Part shown: positions 1 through 6,492 of the stretch, piece by piece | Position numbering within the stretch: the first letter of the stretch is position 1 | Layout of the letters: each line of letters starts with the position of its first letter | Assembly (NCBI GenBank): GCA_023457235.1 | Contig: JAEWMK010000066.1 | Span: 1-8,595, forward strand | DNA length: 8,595 nt | Direction: 5' to 3' | Source of the DNA: Bacillota bacterium | GTDB lineage: Bacteria > Bacillota > Bacilli > Bacillales > Bacillaceae_J | Position numbers and translations under genes: made by a program | The notes under the pieces: generated by a model | Told to the model about the DNA's origin: nothing | The model's database searches: none | What the model saw: only the letters and a program-made list of their open reading frames with translations

Positions 1-1
1 G

Positions 2-265
2 CATAATGAGTGGGCTAGAGTAGATGTTTCGATTGACCGTGATGGGAATTTAACAGAATATGGCGTCGACAAAAATGGTTTGCCAGATATTGAAATTGGC
101 AGAATAAATGGAGACACTGTATATGTTTTGGATGAAATAGATGTTCCGAATATCGTTGGGGTTGGTGATATCGGAAAAATGGCCAGATATGATTCCGTCA
201 AAAATGGCTGCCCGATTACATTACAAGCCGTTGAACTGATTTTGGAAAGGAGTGGATTCTCGTGA
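2..265 (+). CDS. spoVAEa: Stage V sporulation protein AEa (SpoVAEa), C-terminal part only
   Basis: This reading frame is open from the first complete codon at position 2 to the TGA at 263-265. It gives about 87 residues with the 5' end outside the window. An in-frame TTG at 80 is not the real start, because the frame continues upstream with conserved-looking sequence and TTG has no ribosome binding site. Motifs such as PDIEIGRINGD and VGDIGKMARYDS, and the position directly before spoVAF, fit the C-terminal end of SpoVAEa, a soluble protein of about 200 residues in B. subtilis. The SpoVA proteins take dipicolinic acid into the forespore and release it at germination; SpoVAEa is the cytosolic-type member and its exact job is unclear. 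The operon is known to be transcribed in the forespore by sigma-G, but its promoter lies outside this window. The stop overlaps the GTG start of spoVAF by 4 bases, indicating translational coupling. Confidence 0.88.
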   Translation, partial: HNEWARVDVSIDRDGNLTEYGVDKNGLPDIEIGRINGDTVYVLDEIDVPNIVGVGDIGKMARYDSVKNGCPITLQAVELILERSGFS

Positions 266-1758
266 ATGACAAAAGTAAAGAAAAACTACCGATTTCCCCT
301 GCTATTGGTTCAAATGAAGAATTCCTTAAGAAAAAGATTGGGATAGGGACAAGCTTTGATTTAGGTGTTCGTAAGATTAAAATCTTAAAGAAGGATATAC
401 AAATTTATTACTTAAATGGGCTTTGTGATTCTGCCTATATTATTGAATTAATGAAGGAATTAGTAGAAATCAATGATAACGAACGGTCCTTCAGAACAAA
501 TACAAAAGAGGTTATTCATAACCGTCTTATTCATCAGCAGGTTCAAGTAGTGCAAGATCTGGACAAGGTTGTCGACCAGCTCCTTTCCGGGCTTATTATT
601 ATTATGATTGATGGTGAGGATAGCGCTTTTGTTGTAGATGTTAGAAGTTATCCTGGTCGTAATCCCGAAGAACCGGATACAGAAAAAGTGGTTCGTGGAG
701 CAAGGGATGGTTACACAGAAAATATAATTGTCAATACGGCTTTAACGAGACGACGTATTCGAGATGAACGCTTGCGTCACGAAATCATTCAAGTTGGTGA
801 ACGCTCGAAAACGGATGTTTGTGTAGCCTATCTTCAAGATGTCGCTGACCCTAATCTTGTTAATATTATAAAAAAAGAACTGAAGGAAATTGAAATTGAC
901 GGGATTCCAATGGCCGATAAAACGGTTGAGGAATTTATAGTGAAACAAGGATGGAACCCCTACCCAATGGTTCGCTATACAGAAAGGCCAGATGTAGCAG
1001 CGACCCATTTGTTGGAAGGTCATGTCGTCATCATGGTAGATACGTCACCAAGCGTTATCATTACACCGACAACTTTTTTCCATCATGTTCAACATGCAGA
1101 AGAATACCGTCAAACTCCTTCCGTTGGAGCCTTTTTACGATGGATTCGTTTTATTGGTATGATCGCTTCCGTTTTATTAGTTCCATTATGGTACTTATTT
1201 GTAAAAAATGAAGAACTGCTTCCAAATTTTTTAGAATTTATTGGTCTTAAAGAGGAGTTTACGATCCCGATAATTGTACAGTTAATCCTAGCAAATTTGG
1301 GAATTGATATGCTGCGGATGGCAGCTATACATACGCCAACGCCGCTATCAACAGCAATGGGGTTAATTGCAGCTGCATTAATTGGACAAATCGCCATAGA
1401 TGTGGGATTGTTTTCTGCAGAAGTTATCCTTTATGTTGCTGTTGCTGCGATTGGGTCATTTGCAACTCCAAGCTATGAGTTAAGCGTCGCGAATAAGCTG
1501 GCACAAATCTTCCTATTATTTGCCGTCTTTTTCTTTGATGTGGCTGGTCTAGTTATTGGTCTTACAATACTCGTATTATTCATGGCTTCAAAACGATCTT
1601 TAAATACGCCATATTTATGGCCGTTTATTCCATTTGATCCGAAAGCGTTTGGACAGATCGTCATACGAGTGGCTGTTCCTTTAACTAAAACAAGACTTAA
1701 TGTAACAAATCCGCGAGATGATAAAAAACAACCTACAAGAAAGCCTTTATTAAATTAA
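262..1758 (+). CDS. spoVAF: Stage V sporulation protein AF, GerA-type membrane protein
   Basis: This encodes 498 residues from a GTG at 262, preceded by the ribosome binding sequence AAAGGAGTGG near 246-255. It belongs to the GerA family, the A subunits of spore germinant receptors. The N-terminal soluble half (about 1-285) contains the family signature around 132-172: PGRNPEEPDTEKVVRGARDG, then YTENI and TRRRIRD. The C-terminal half has hydrophobic membrane segments near 293-313, 334-355, 362-382, 385-402 and 411-441, followed by the short soluble motif YLWPFIPFDP and a basic tail. SpoVAF sits in the spore inner membrane. In B. subtilis it partners FigP (YqhR) in a channel that amplifies the germination signal rather than sensing a nutrient itself. 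No B or C receptor subunit lies nearby, which fits SpoVAF rather than a nutrient receptor. It is the last gene of the operon, co-transcribed with spoVAEa. Confidence 0.95.
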   Translation: MNDKSKEKLPISPAIGSNEEFLKKKIGIGTSFDLGVRKIKILKKDIQIYYLNGLCDSAYIIELMKELVEINDNERSFRTNTKEVIHNRLIHQQVQVVQDLDKVVDQLLSGLIIIMIDGEDSAFVVDVRSYPGRNPEEPDTEKVVRGARDGYTENIIVNTALTRRRIRDERLRHEIIQVGERSKTDVCVAYLQDVADPNLVNIIKKELKEIEIDGIPMADKTVEEFIVKQGWNPYPMVRYTERPDVAATHLLEGHVVIMVDTSPSVIITPTTFFHHVQHAEEYRQTPSVGAFLRWIRFIGMIASVLLVPLWYLFVKNEELLPNFLEFIGLKEEFTIPIIVQLILANLGIDMLRMAAIHTPTPLSTAMGLIAAALIGQIAIDVGLFSAEVILYVAVAAIGSFATPSYELSVANKLAQIFLLFAVFFFDVAGLVIGLTILVLFMASKRSLNTPYLWPFIPFDPKAFGQIVIRVAVPLTKTRLNVTNPRDDKKQPTRKPLLN

Positions 1759-1799
1759 AAACAAAACATTGGATAATAAAAAATGTATAATTTTAATTA

Positions 1800-1829
1800 T
1801 TGCCAATTTTAACTTGCATATGGTAAAGT
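1800..1829 (+). promoter_or_regulatory. Candidate sigma-A promoter for lysA
   Basis: A -35 element TTGCCA (1800-1805, 5 of 6 consensus bases) is followed after 18 bases by TAAAGT (1824-1829, 4 of 6), with a TG one base before it as in extended -10 sites. A second, weaker pair overlaps it: TTGCAT at 1814 and ATTAAT at 1837. Either would start transcription upstream of the hairpin at 1858-1935, placing that hairpin in the lysA leader. A TATAAT at 1786-1791 has no matching -35. This is a reading by eye only. Confidence 0.38.
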
Positions 1830-1857
1830 TTAATTTATTAATGAGAGAACAAAATTT

Positions 1858-1939
1858 AGAGCTGTCACAGAAAATGTCAGGTCCAAATTATAGGAAAGGA
1901 ACCCTATAAAGCCAGACACTTTTTCAGACAGCTTTTCTT
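1858..1939 (+). terminator. Long interrupted hairpin between spoVAF and lysA (terminator or leader attenuator)
   Basis: Arms 1858-1866 and 1927-1935 pair around AGCTGTC/GACAGCT. Inside them GAAAA (1870-1874) pairs with TTTTC (1921-1925), TGTC (1875-1878) with GACA (1915-1918), and GGT (1880-1882) with GCC (1911-1913). The tip is TTATAGG (1888-1894) with CCTATAA (1903-1909). A short T-rich run, TTTTCTT, overlaps and follows the outer arm. It could end spoVA transcription, act as a lysA leader attenuator, or be a dispersed palindromic repeat. It lacks conserved lysine-riboswitch (L-box) and T-box sequences. Confidence 0.6.
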
Positions 1940-1969
1940 GATATAGTAAGACAGACAAGGGGGAGACGT

Positions 1970-3292
1970 ATGTTTTTTTATGGAACAAGTCGCATTAACG
2001 CTTTAGGTCATCTTGAAATTGGCGGAGTAGATACAATTGATTTAGCAAAAGAATATGGTACTCCATTATTCGTATATGATGTAGCTCTTATGAGAAAAAG
2101 AGCAAGAGCATTTAAAGAAACTTTTGATAAGAATCAAGTGAAGGCTCAAGTGGCCTATGCGAGTAAGGCCTTTTCAACGATTGCGATGATTAACTTAGCT
2201 GAAGAGGAAGGATTAAGTCTTGATGTTGTTTCAGCCGGAGAGCTTTATACGGCATTGGCAGCCAATTTCCCAGTTGAACGCATCCATTTCCATGGCAATA
2301 ACAAAAGTGTAGAAGAAATTACAATGGGAATTGAAGCCGGTATCGGTTGTTTTGTTGCGGACAATTTCTATGAACTTGAATTATTACAGCAAATTGCAAA
2401 AGAAAAAGGCACTATTGTCTCAGTATTATTACGTATTTCTCCAGGGGTTGAGGCCCATACACATGATTATATTAGCACTGGTCAGGTTGATTCGAAATTT
2501 GGTTTTGACTTAAAAAGTGGACAGGTTGAAAAAGCAATCGAGATCACAAGTAATTCAGAAAACCTTGAGCTATTAGGGGTTCATAGCCATATCGGCTCAC
2601 AAATATTTGAAACAGCAGGTTTTTTAATGGCTGTTGATACTATATTTGAAGCAATTGAGAAATGGTCAAATGAATTAAACTATGTTCCAAAGGTGTTAAA
2701 TTTAGGCGGTGGCTTCGGTATACGATACACTGAAGAAGATGACCCAATACCTCCTGAGAATTATGTCGTTGAAATTATTGATAAAGTAAAATCACATGTG
2801 AATCATCTTCAAATTGAAATGCCTGAAATCTGGATTGAACCAGGTCGCTCCATTGTAGGAGATGCTGGTACAACGCTATATTCCATTGGCTCTAACAAAG
2901 AAATTCCTGATGTCAGGAAGTATGTGGCGGTAGATGGTGGTATGGGAGATAATCTAAGACCCGCCTTGTATCAAGCTAAGTATGAAGCAATCTTGGCCAA
3001 TCGTGCTAATGATATCGCGGATGAAAAGGTTTCAATTGCGGGTAAATGCTGTGAATCCGGTGATATGCTAATTTGGGATTTACCTCTACCAAAGACTAAT
3101 CCAGGTGATATATTAGCAGTTTTCTGTACAGGTGCCTACGGCTATTCAATGGCTAATAATTATAATCGTATTCCAAGACCGGCAGTTGTATTTGTTGAAA
3201 ACGGCGATGTACAGCTAGTTGTTAAACGAGAAAGCTATGAGGATATCATTCATTTAGATGTTCCTTTAAAAAGTAAATTAAAATTGAGTTAA
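1970..3292 (+). CDS. lysA: Diaminopimelate decarboxylase
   Basis: LysA is a PLP-dependent enzyme that decarboxylates meso-2,6-diaminopimelate to L-lysine and CO2, the last step of lysine synthesis. The ATG at 1970 follows AAGGGGGAG (1957-1965) at normal spacing. The 440 residues match the family's usual length (B. subtilis about 439). It is a fold-type III (alanine racemase-like) enzyme. The Schiff-base lysine is K66 in YASKAFS. The PLP-contacting segments are HSHIGS (205-210) and the glycine-rich GGGFG (246-250). EPGRS (290-294) binds phosphate and substrate, CES (361-363) supplies the active-site cysteine from the partner subunit, and GAYGYSMANNYN (388-399) supplies the late tyrosine. The enzyme is cytoplasmic and normally a dimer. 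It follows the spoVA operon as in B. subtilis but is probably transcribed separately, with a terminator directly after the stop codon. All key residues are present. Confidence 0.97.
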   Translation: MFFYGTSRINALGHLEIGGVDTIDLAKEYGTPLFVYDVALMRKRARAFKETFDKNQVKAQVAYASKAFSTIAMINLAEEEGLSLDVVSAGELYTALAANFPVERIHFHGNNKSVEEITMGIEAGIGCFVADNFYELELLQQIAKEKGTIVSVLLRISPGVEAHTHDYISTGQVDSKFGFDLKSGQVEKAIEITSNSENLELLGVHSHIGSQIFETAGFLMAVDTIFEAIEKWSNELNYVPKVLNLGGGFGIRYTEEDDPIPPENYVVEIIDKVKSHVNHLQIEMPEIWIEPGRSIVGDAGTTLYSIGSNKEIPDVRKYVAVDGGMGDNLRPALYQAKYEAILANRANDIADEKVSIAGKCCESGDMLIWDLPLPKTNPGDILAVFCTGAYGYSMANNYNRIPRPAVVFVENGDVQLVVKRESYEDIIHLDVPLKSKLKLS

Positions 3293-3317
3293 AGTGTCCT
3301 TATTCAGGGCACTTTTT
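3292..3317 (+). terminator. Intrinsic terminator of lysA
   Basis: AGTGTCCT (3293-3300) pairs with AGGGCACT (3306-3313), one G-U included, around the loop TATTC. A T run (3313-3317) and further T-rich sequence follow. The stem begins at the lysA stop codon, so lysA ends as a single-gene transcript or as the last gene of one. Confidence 0.85.
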
Positions 3318-3360
3318 ATTTTTCAATTTTTATGTTATAAATAGAAGCATCATATACATT

Positions 3361-3408
3361 AGAAAAACACGTAATTTGCCAACTATGGCAAATTACGATG
3401 TCTTTTCT
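3361..3408. repeat. 12-bp-arm palindrome in the lysA-glnS gap
   Basis: CGTAATTTGCCA (3370-3381) and TGGCAAATTACG (3386-3397) are perfect inverted repeats around a 4-base spacer ACTA. With one-base bulges the pairing continues outward: ACA (3367-3369) with TGT (3399-3401), and AGAAAA (3361-3366) with TTTTCT (3403-3408). The near-perfect symmetry would suit an operator, a bidirectional terminator, or the end of a small palindromic repeat. It has only a short T tract on the plus side. It is not part of any coding region I can support. Confidence 0.75.
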
Positions 3409-3454
3409 TATACTATAATCAATAAAATTTTATACTTTCCTATAGTATAATCAA
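3409..3454 (+). promoter_or_regulatory. Tandem TATA-rich repeats, likely glnS promoter region
   Basis: TATACTATAATCAA (3409-3422) recurs as TATAGTATAATCAA (3441-3454), identical at 13 of 14 bases and offset by 32 bp, about three helical turns. The same bases also form a perfect inverted repeat, TTATACTATA (3408-3417) with TATAGTATAA (3441-3450). Each copy contains a perfect -10-like TATAAT (3414-3419 and 3446-3451). No good -35 stands 16-18 bases upstream of either, so the active promoter cannot be fixed. A third TATAAT at 3463-3468 is too close to the ribosome binding site to be useful. Confidence 0.45.
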
Positions 3455-3485
3455 AAAATGGATATAATTAGAAAGGTTGACTGTA

Positions 3486-5147
3486 ATGGAAGAAATTAAA
3501 CATACCTCCTCGAATTTTATAAAAAATATTATAATAGAGGATTTAAAGGAAGGAAAATATGAGGAAGTTATTACAAGATTTCCTCCAGAGCCAAACGGTT
3601 ATTTACATATTGGACATGCAAAATCGATCATTTTAAATTTTGATTTAGCTGATGAATTCAACGGCAAAACAAATTTACGTTTTGATGATACAAATCCTTT
3701 AAAAGAAGATACAGAATATGTTGAATCGATTAAAGAGGATGTTAAATGGCTTGGTTATGATTGGGACAGTCTTTTCTTTGCTTCAGATTATTTTGAAGAA
3801 ATGTTTAATCGTGCAGTCCTTTTAATTAAAAAAGGAAAAGCATATGTAGATGATTCTACACCTGAAGAAATTCGTGAAATGAGAGGGACATTGAAGGAGC
3901 CAGGCAAAGATAGCCCATACCGAAATCGTTCAGTTGAAGAAAATTTGGACCTCTTTAATAAAATGAAAGATGGAGAGTTTAAGGATGGCGAGAAGGTTTT
4001 ACGTGCTAAAATCGATATGACATCGCCAAATATTAATATGAGAGACCCTGTTATTTACAGAATTTCTCATGCCACACACCATAATACTGGAGATAAATGG
4101 TGTATCTATCCAATGTATGACTTTGCTCATCCGCTGGAAGATGCTATTGAAGGTATTACCCATTCGATTTGTACGTTGGAATTCGAGGATCACCGCCCGC
4201 TCTATGATTGGGTTGTACGAGAGTGTGAAATGGAATCACAGCCGAAGCAAATCGAATTTGCCCGTTTAAATATAACCAACACAGTTATGAGTAAACGAAA
4301 ATTAAAGCTTTTAGTTGATGAAGGCTTTGCAGACGGCTGGGATGATCCAAGAATGCCAACTATTTCAGGGCTCCGAAGAAAAGGATATACACCGGAAGCG
4401 ATTCGTGCATTTTGTAAAGAGATTGGGGTTGCAAAAGCTTATAGTGTTGTCGACGAACAAATGCTTGAGCATTTTGTAAGGGAAGATCTGAAATTAAAGG
4501 CCCCAAGAACGATGGGTGTTATTCGTCCGTTGAAGGTTGTTATAACCAATTATCCTGAAGATGAAGTGGAATGGCTTGAGGCTGAAAATAACCCTGAAAA
4601 TCCAGAGATGGGCATACGTAAAATTCCTTTTTCAAGGGAAATTTATATTGAACAAGATGATTTCATGGAAAACCCTCCAAGTAAATATTTCAGGCTCTTC
4701 CCTGGTAATGAGGTTCGCTTAAAGCATGCTTACTTTATTAAGTGCCACGACTTTATTAAGGATGAGAATGGTAAGGTTATTGAACTCCATTGTACTTATG
4801 ATCCTGAAACTAAAAGTGGGACCGGTTTTACAGGTCGTAAAGTAAAAGGTACATTACATTGGGTGGATGCAAGTCATGGAAAACAAGCTGAATTCAGATT
4901 ATATGAACCGTTTATTTTAGACCAAGAAGAAGAGGCAGAGGAAGGGAAAACATTTTTAGATTACGTTAACCCTAATTCTTTAGAAATTTTACAAGGGTTT
5001 GTCGAACCGGATATGATAAACGCTAAAATACAAGAAAAGTTTCAATTTTTTAGACATGGGTATTTTAATGTCGATTCCAAACATACAACTCCAGAAAAAA
5101 CTGTTTTTAATCGGATTGTGTCATTAAAAAGTTCATTTAAGCTATAA
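3486..5147 (+). CDS. glnS: Glutaminyl-tRNA synthetase
   Basis: GlnRS is the class I aminoacyl-tRNA synthetase that attaches glutamine to tRNA-Gln in the cytoplasm. I start it at ATG 3486, giving 553 residues (E. coli about 554), because AGAAAGG ends at 3476, nine bases before. A TTG at 3477 touches that site and cannot be the start. PPEPNGYLHIGH (33-44) is the HIGH motif in its GlnRS form (PPEPNG, against the PSPTG of GluRS). NLRFDDTNP lies at 63-71 and the KMSKS-type loop is VMSKRKL (267-273). The C-terminal half is the two-barrel anticodon-binding region, with GTGFTGRKVKGTLHWV typical of GlnRS. There is no fused YqeY or N-terminal tRNA-binding domain. B. subtilis lacks GlnRS and uses GltX with GatCAB, so this gene is probably acquired. 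It stands between lysA and ppiB as a single transcription unit with its own terminator. Its AT-rich codon use resembles its neighbours. Confidence 0.95.
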   Translation: MEEIKHTSSNFIKNIIIEDLKEGKYEEVITRFPPEPNGYLHIGHAKSIILNFDLADEFNGKTNLRFDDTNPLKEDTEYVESIKEDVKWLGYDWDSLFFASDYFEEMFNRAVLLIKKGKAYVDDSTPEEIREMRGTLKEPGKDSPYRNRSVEENLDLFNKMKDGEFKDGEKVLRAKIDMTSPNINMRDPVIYRISHATHHNTGDKWCIYPMYDFAHPLEDAIEGITHSICTLEFEDHRPLYDWVVRECEMESQPKQIEFARLNITNTVMSKRKLKLLVDEGFADGWDDPRMPTISGLRRKGYTPEAIRAFCKEIGVAKAYSVVDEQMLEHFVREDLKLKAPRTMGVIRPLKVVITNYPEDEVEWLEAENNPENPEMGIRKIPFSREIYIEQDDFMENPPSKYFRLFPGNEVRLKHAYFIKCHDFIKDENGKVIELHCTYDPETKSGTGFTGRKVKGTLHWVDASHGKQAEFRLYEPFILDQEEEAEEGKTFLDYVNPNSLEILQGFVEPDMINAKIQEKFQFFRHGYFNVDSKHTTPEKTVFNRIVSLKSSFKL

Positions 5148-5164
5148 ATTTCATATTTTATTTT

Positions 5165-5203
5165 TAAAAAAGTGTCTGGTACCATTTGCCAGGCGCTTTT
5201 TTT
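5165..5203 (+). terminator. Intrinsic terminator of glnS
   Basis: AGTGTCTGG (5171-5179) pairs with CCAGGCGCT (5189-5197), two G-U pairs included, around a 9-base loop. The stem is extended by the A run before it and the T run after it (5197-5203). It starts about 20 bases after the glnS stop. The 9-mer AGTGTCTGG also occurs, on the other strand, in the hairpin before lysA (1912-1920). Confidence 0.88.
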
Positions 5204-5296
5204 ATTTGTAAAAACAAACGAAAATACCCCACCATTTCCCAAAAATGTGAACGAAATATGAAAAAAATTAAAAAAGATTCAGTTTTTTTCTAAAAT

Positions 5297-5326
5297 GCGA
5301 CAGGATTTTTTTTATATTTGTAGAAT
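5297..5326 (+). promoter_or_regulatory. Candidate promoter of the NlpC/P60 gene
   Basis: GCGACA (5297-5302, 4 of 6 -35 bases) and TAGAAT (5321-5326, 5 of 6 -10 bases) are separated by 18 bases that include a T-rich run. Transcription would begin near 5333, giving a leader of about 45 bases before the gene. The rest of the 229-base gap is AT-rich, and I see nothing else in it beyond the glnS terminator. Confidence 0.35.
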
Positions 5327-5376
5327 TAGTGATAAAGGCAAATTAATGTCTGGATTCTTGTCGTGGGAGGTGAATT

Positions 5377-5817
5377 ATGAGGAAGGTACTTACAGCATTT
5401 TTCTCCATGATTATCTTGCTAGCGTTTTCTTCAGGAAATGTATTTGCAGCCAATGAAGAAGATACTGCAGTTGCTGAAAACATAATAGAAAGTGCAGAAA
5501 AATACATAGGCACTCCGTATGGAGGCGATTTTGATTGTTCTGGCTACGTTTATAAAGTATTTAGTGAAAATGGAATTGAACTTCCACGTTCTTCCGACTC
5601 GCAATATAAACATGGAGAAAGTGTAGAAAAAGAGAATTTACAAAAAGGTGATTTAGTATTTTTTAATACATCTGGGTCTGGGATTTCGCATGTAGGTATA
5701 TACATAGGTGATAATAAGTTTATACATTCAGCGACATCAAAAGGTGTAATGGTTTCAAAACTAAACGATCCATATTATTGGGCTAAACGCTACGTAGGAG
5801 CAGCTAAAGTATTATAA
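5377..5817 (+). CDS. Secreted NlpC/P60-family peptidoglycan endopeptidase, single domain
   Basis: This encodes 146 residues from ATG 5377, with the strong ribosome binding site GGGAGGTGA (5365-5373). The N-terminus is a Sec signal peptide: MRK, a hydrophobic core to about residue 18, and a likely cut after VFA (residue 24). The mature protein is essentially one NlpC/P60 domain, about residues 32-146. The catalytic cysteine is C54 in DCSG, the first histidine H105 in SHVGIYIG, and the third polar residue H117 in FIHS. KGDLVFF (90-96) and IGTPY (44-48) are family landmarks. Such enzymes cut the D-glutamyl-diaminopimelate bond or a neighbouring stem-peptide bond in the wall. There are no LysM, SH3 or other wall-binding repeats, unlike LytE, LytF or CwlS, so it is a minimal form. 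It has its own promoter candidate and terminator, so linkage to glnS is positional only. The specific substrate is not shown by the sequence. Confidence 0.9.
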   Translation: MRKVLTAFFSMIILLAFSSGNVFAANEEDTAVAENIIESAEKYIGTPYGGDFDCSGYVYKVFSENGIELPRSSDSQYKHGESVEKENLQKGDLVFFNTSGSGISHVGIYIGDNKFIHSATSKGVMVSKLNDPYYWAKRYVGAAKVL

Positions 5818-5830
5818 TATAGAATGATAA

Positions 5831-5872
5831 AAAGCAGAACTTTAACTTTTTGTGTAAGTTCTGCTTTCTTGT
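5831..5872 (+). terminator. Intrinsic terminator of the NlpC/P60 gene
   Basis: AAAGCAGAACTT (5831-5842) and AAGTTCTGCTTT (5856-5867) form a perfect 12-bp stem with a 13-base loop. The T-rich stretch through 5872 follows. It starts 13 bases after the stop codon. The flanking A and T runs could also let it work on the opposite strand, though no gene arrives from that side. Confidence 0.87.
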
Positions 5873-5900
5873 TTGCTTTAAATTTTTTAATTTATATCAT
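5873..5900 (+). promoter_or_regulatory. Candidate promoter of ppiB
   Basis: TTGCTT (5873-5878) is followed after 16 bases by TATCAT (5895-5900, 5 of 6 -10 bases). An overlapping TATAGT (5900-5905) is a second possible -10 but has no well-placed -35. Since the preceding gene ends in a strong terminator, ppiB needs a promoter in this 129-base gap, and this is the best candidate. Confidence 0.33.
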
Positions 5901-5946
5901 ATAGTGTAAAATAAGGAAGAATAAAATAGTAGGAGGTATACATAAC

Positions 5947-6381
5947 ATGAAAAAAGCATCTATTGAATTTGAAAACGGCGAAAAAATTGTTATCGAACTT
6001 TTTCCAAATGAAGCACCAGGGACAGTTGCAAATTTTGAAAAGCTAGCTAATGAAGGATTTTATAATGGTTTAACATTCCATCGTGTGATTCAAGGCTTTG
6101 TAGCTCAAGGAGGTTGCCCATACGGAAACGGGATGGGTGGGCCTGGCTACACTATTAAATGTGAAACAGAGGGAAATCCTCATAAACATATTCCTGGTGC
6201 GTTATCCATGGCACACGCTGGTAGAGATACTGGAGGCAGTCAGTTCTTTATTGTCCATGAAGCTCAGCCTCATTTAGATGGTGTTCATACAGTATTTGGC
6301 CAAGTAATTGAAGGATTGGATACGGTACTTAGAATTCGTCAAGGCGATGTAATGAAGGAAGTTAAAGTTTGGGAAGAATAA
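5947..6381 (+). CDS. ppiB: Peptidyl-prolyl cis-trans isomerase B, cyclophilin type
   Basis: PpiB catalyses cis-trans isomerisation of peptide bonds before proline and assists protein folding in the cytoplasm; there is no signal peptide. The ATG at 5947 follows a perfect AGGAGGT (5931-5937). The 144 residues are the usual length for Bacillus PpiB (about 143). The cyclophilin core is complete: FHRVIQGFVAQGG (44-56) with catalytic R46 and pocket residues F44, F51 and Q54; GALSMAHAG (84-92); GSQFFI (97-102) with Q99 and F101; and HLDGVHTVFGQV (109-120). Where human cyclophilin A has the cyclosporin-contacting tryptophan 121, this protein has H109, so drug binding may be weaker (inference from alignment by eye). 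Position downstream of lysA matches B. subtilis, except that glnS and the NlpC gene lie between. Confidence 0.96.
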   Translation: MKKASIEFENGEKIVIELFPNEAPGTVANFEKLANEGFYNGLTFHRVIQGFVAQGGCPYGNGMGGPGYTIKCETEGNPHKHIPGALSMAHAGRDTGGSQFFIVHEAQPHLDGVHTVFGQVIEGLDTVLRIRQGDVMKEVKVWEE

Positions 6382-6430
6382 GAAAAGCGTGGGCGCCGGA
6401 GCTGGACAATAGAAAAGCGTAGGCGCCCGC
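6381..6430 (+). repeat. Paired 17-bp GC-rich repeat after ppiB
   Basis: AGAAAAGCGTGGGCGCC (6381-6397) and AGAAAAGCGTAGGCGCC (6411-6427) differ at one base and are offset by exactly 30 bp. The first copy overlaps the last base of the ppiB stop codon. GTGGGCGCC (6389-6397) can also pair with GGCGCCCGC (6422-6430), a 9-bp stem with one G-U. The block is strikingly GC-rich for this AT-rich DNA. From memory it resembles dispersed AGAAAAGCGGAGGCGCC-like intergenic elements in Bacillus genomes; that resemblance was not tested. Confidence 0.75.
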
Positions 6431-6432
6431 CC

Positions 6433-6462
6433 CCTGTCATTTAATTGACAGGAGTTTTTTTT
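6433..6462 (+). terminator. Intrinsic terminator of ppiB
   Basis: CCTGTCA (6433-6439) pairs with TGACAGG (6446-6452) around the loop TTTAAT. An unbroken run of eight T (6455-6462) follows. It lies directly after the paired GC-rich repeat, so the ppiB transcript would end in two consecutive hairpins. Confidence 0.88.
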
Positions 6463-6492
6463 CATTTTTGGATTAAATATAACAAAATAAAA

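Noticed and set aside
80..265. A 61-residue gene starting at TTG 80
   Set aside because: The frame is open to the window edge and the upstream residues continue the SpoVAEa-like sequence.
742..1397. Minus-strand and alternate-frame reading frames inside spoVAF
   Set aside because: They lie wholly within a well-conserved gene, lack start signals and encode no recognisable domain.
1759..1969. Lysine riboswitch (L-box) before lysA
   Set aside because: The gap is short and lacks the conserved L-box core; the hairpin present is one long interrupted stem.
3477..3485. TTG at 3477 as the start of glnS, adding three residues
   Set aside because: It touches the AGAAAGG ribosome binding site with no spacing; ATG 3486 has ideal spacing and gives the usual GlnRS start.
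3293..3485. T-box leader controlling glnS
   Set aside because: No AGGGUGGNACCGCG-like antiterminator sequence or matching terminator is visible in this 193-base gap.
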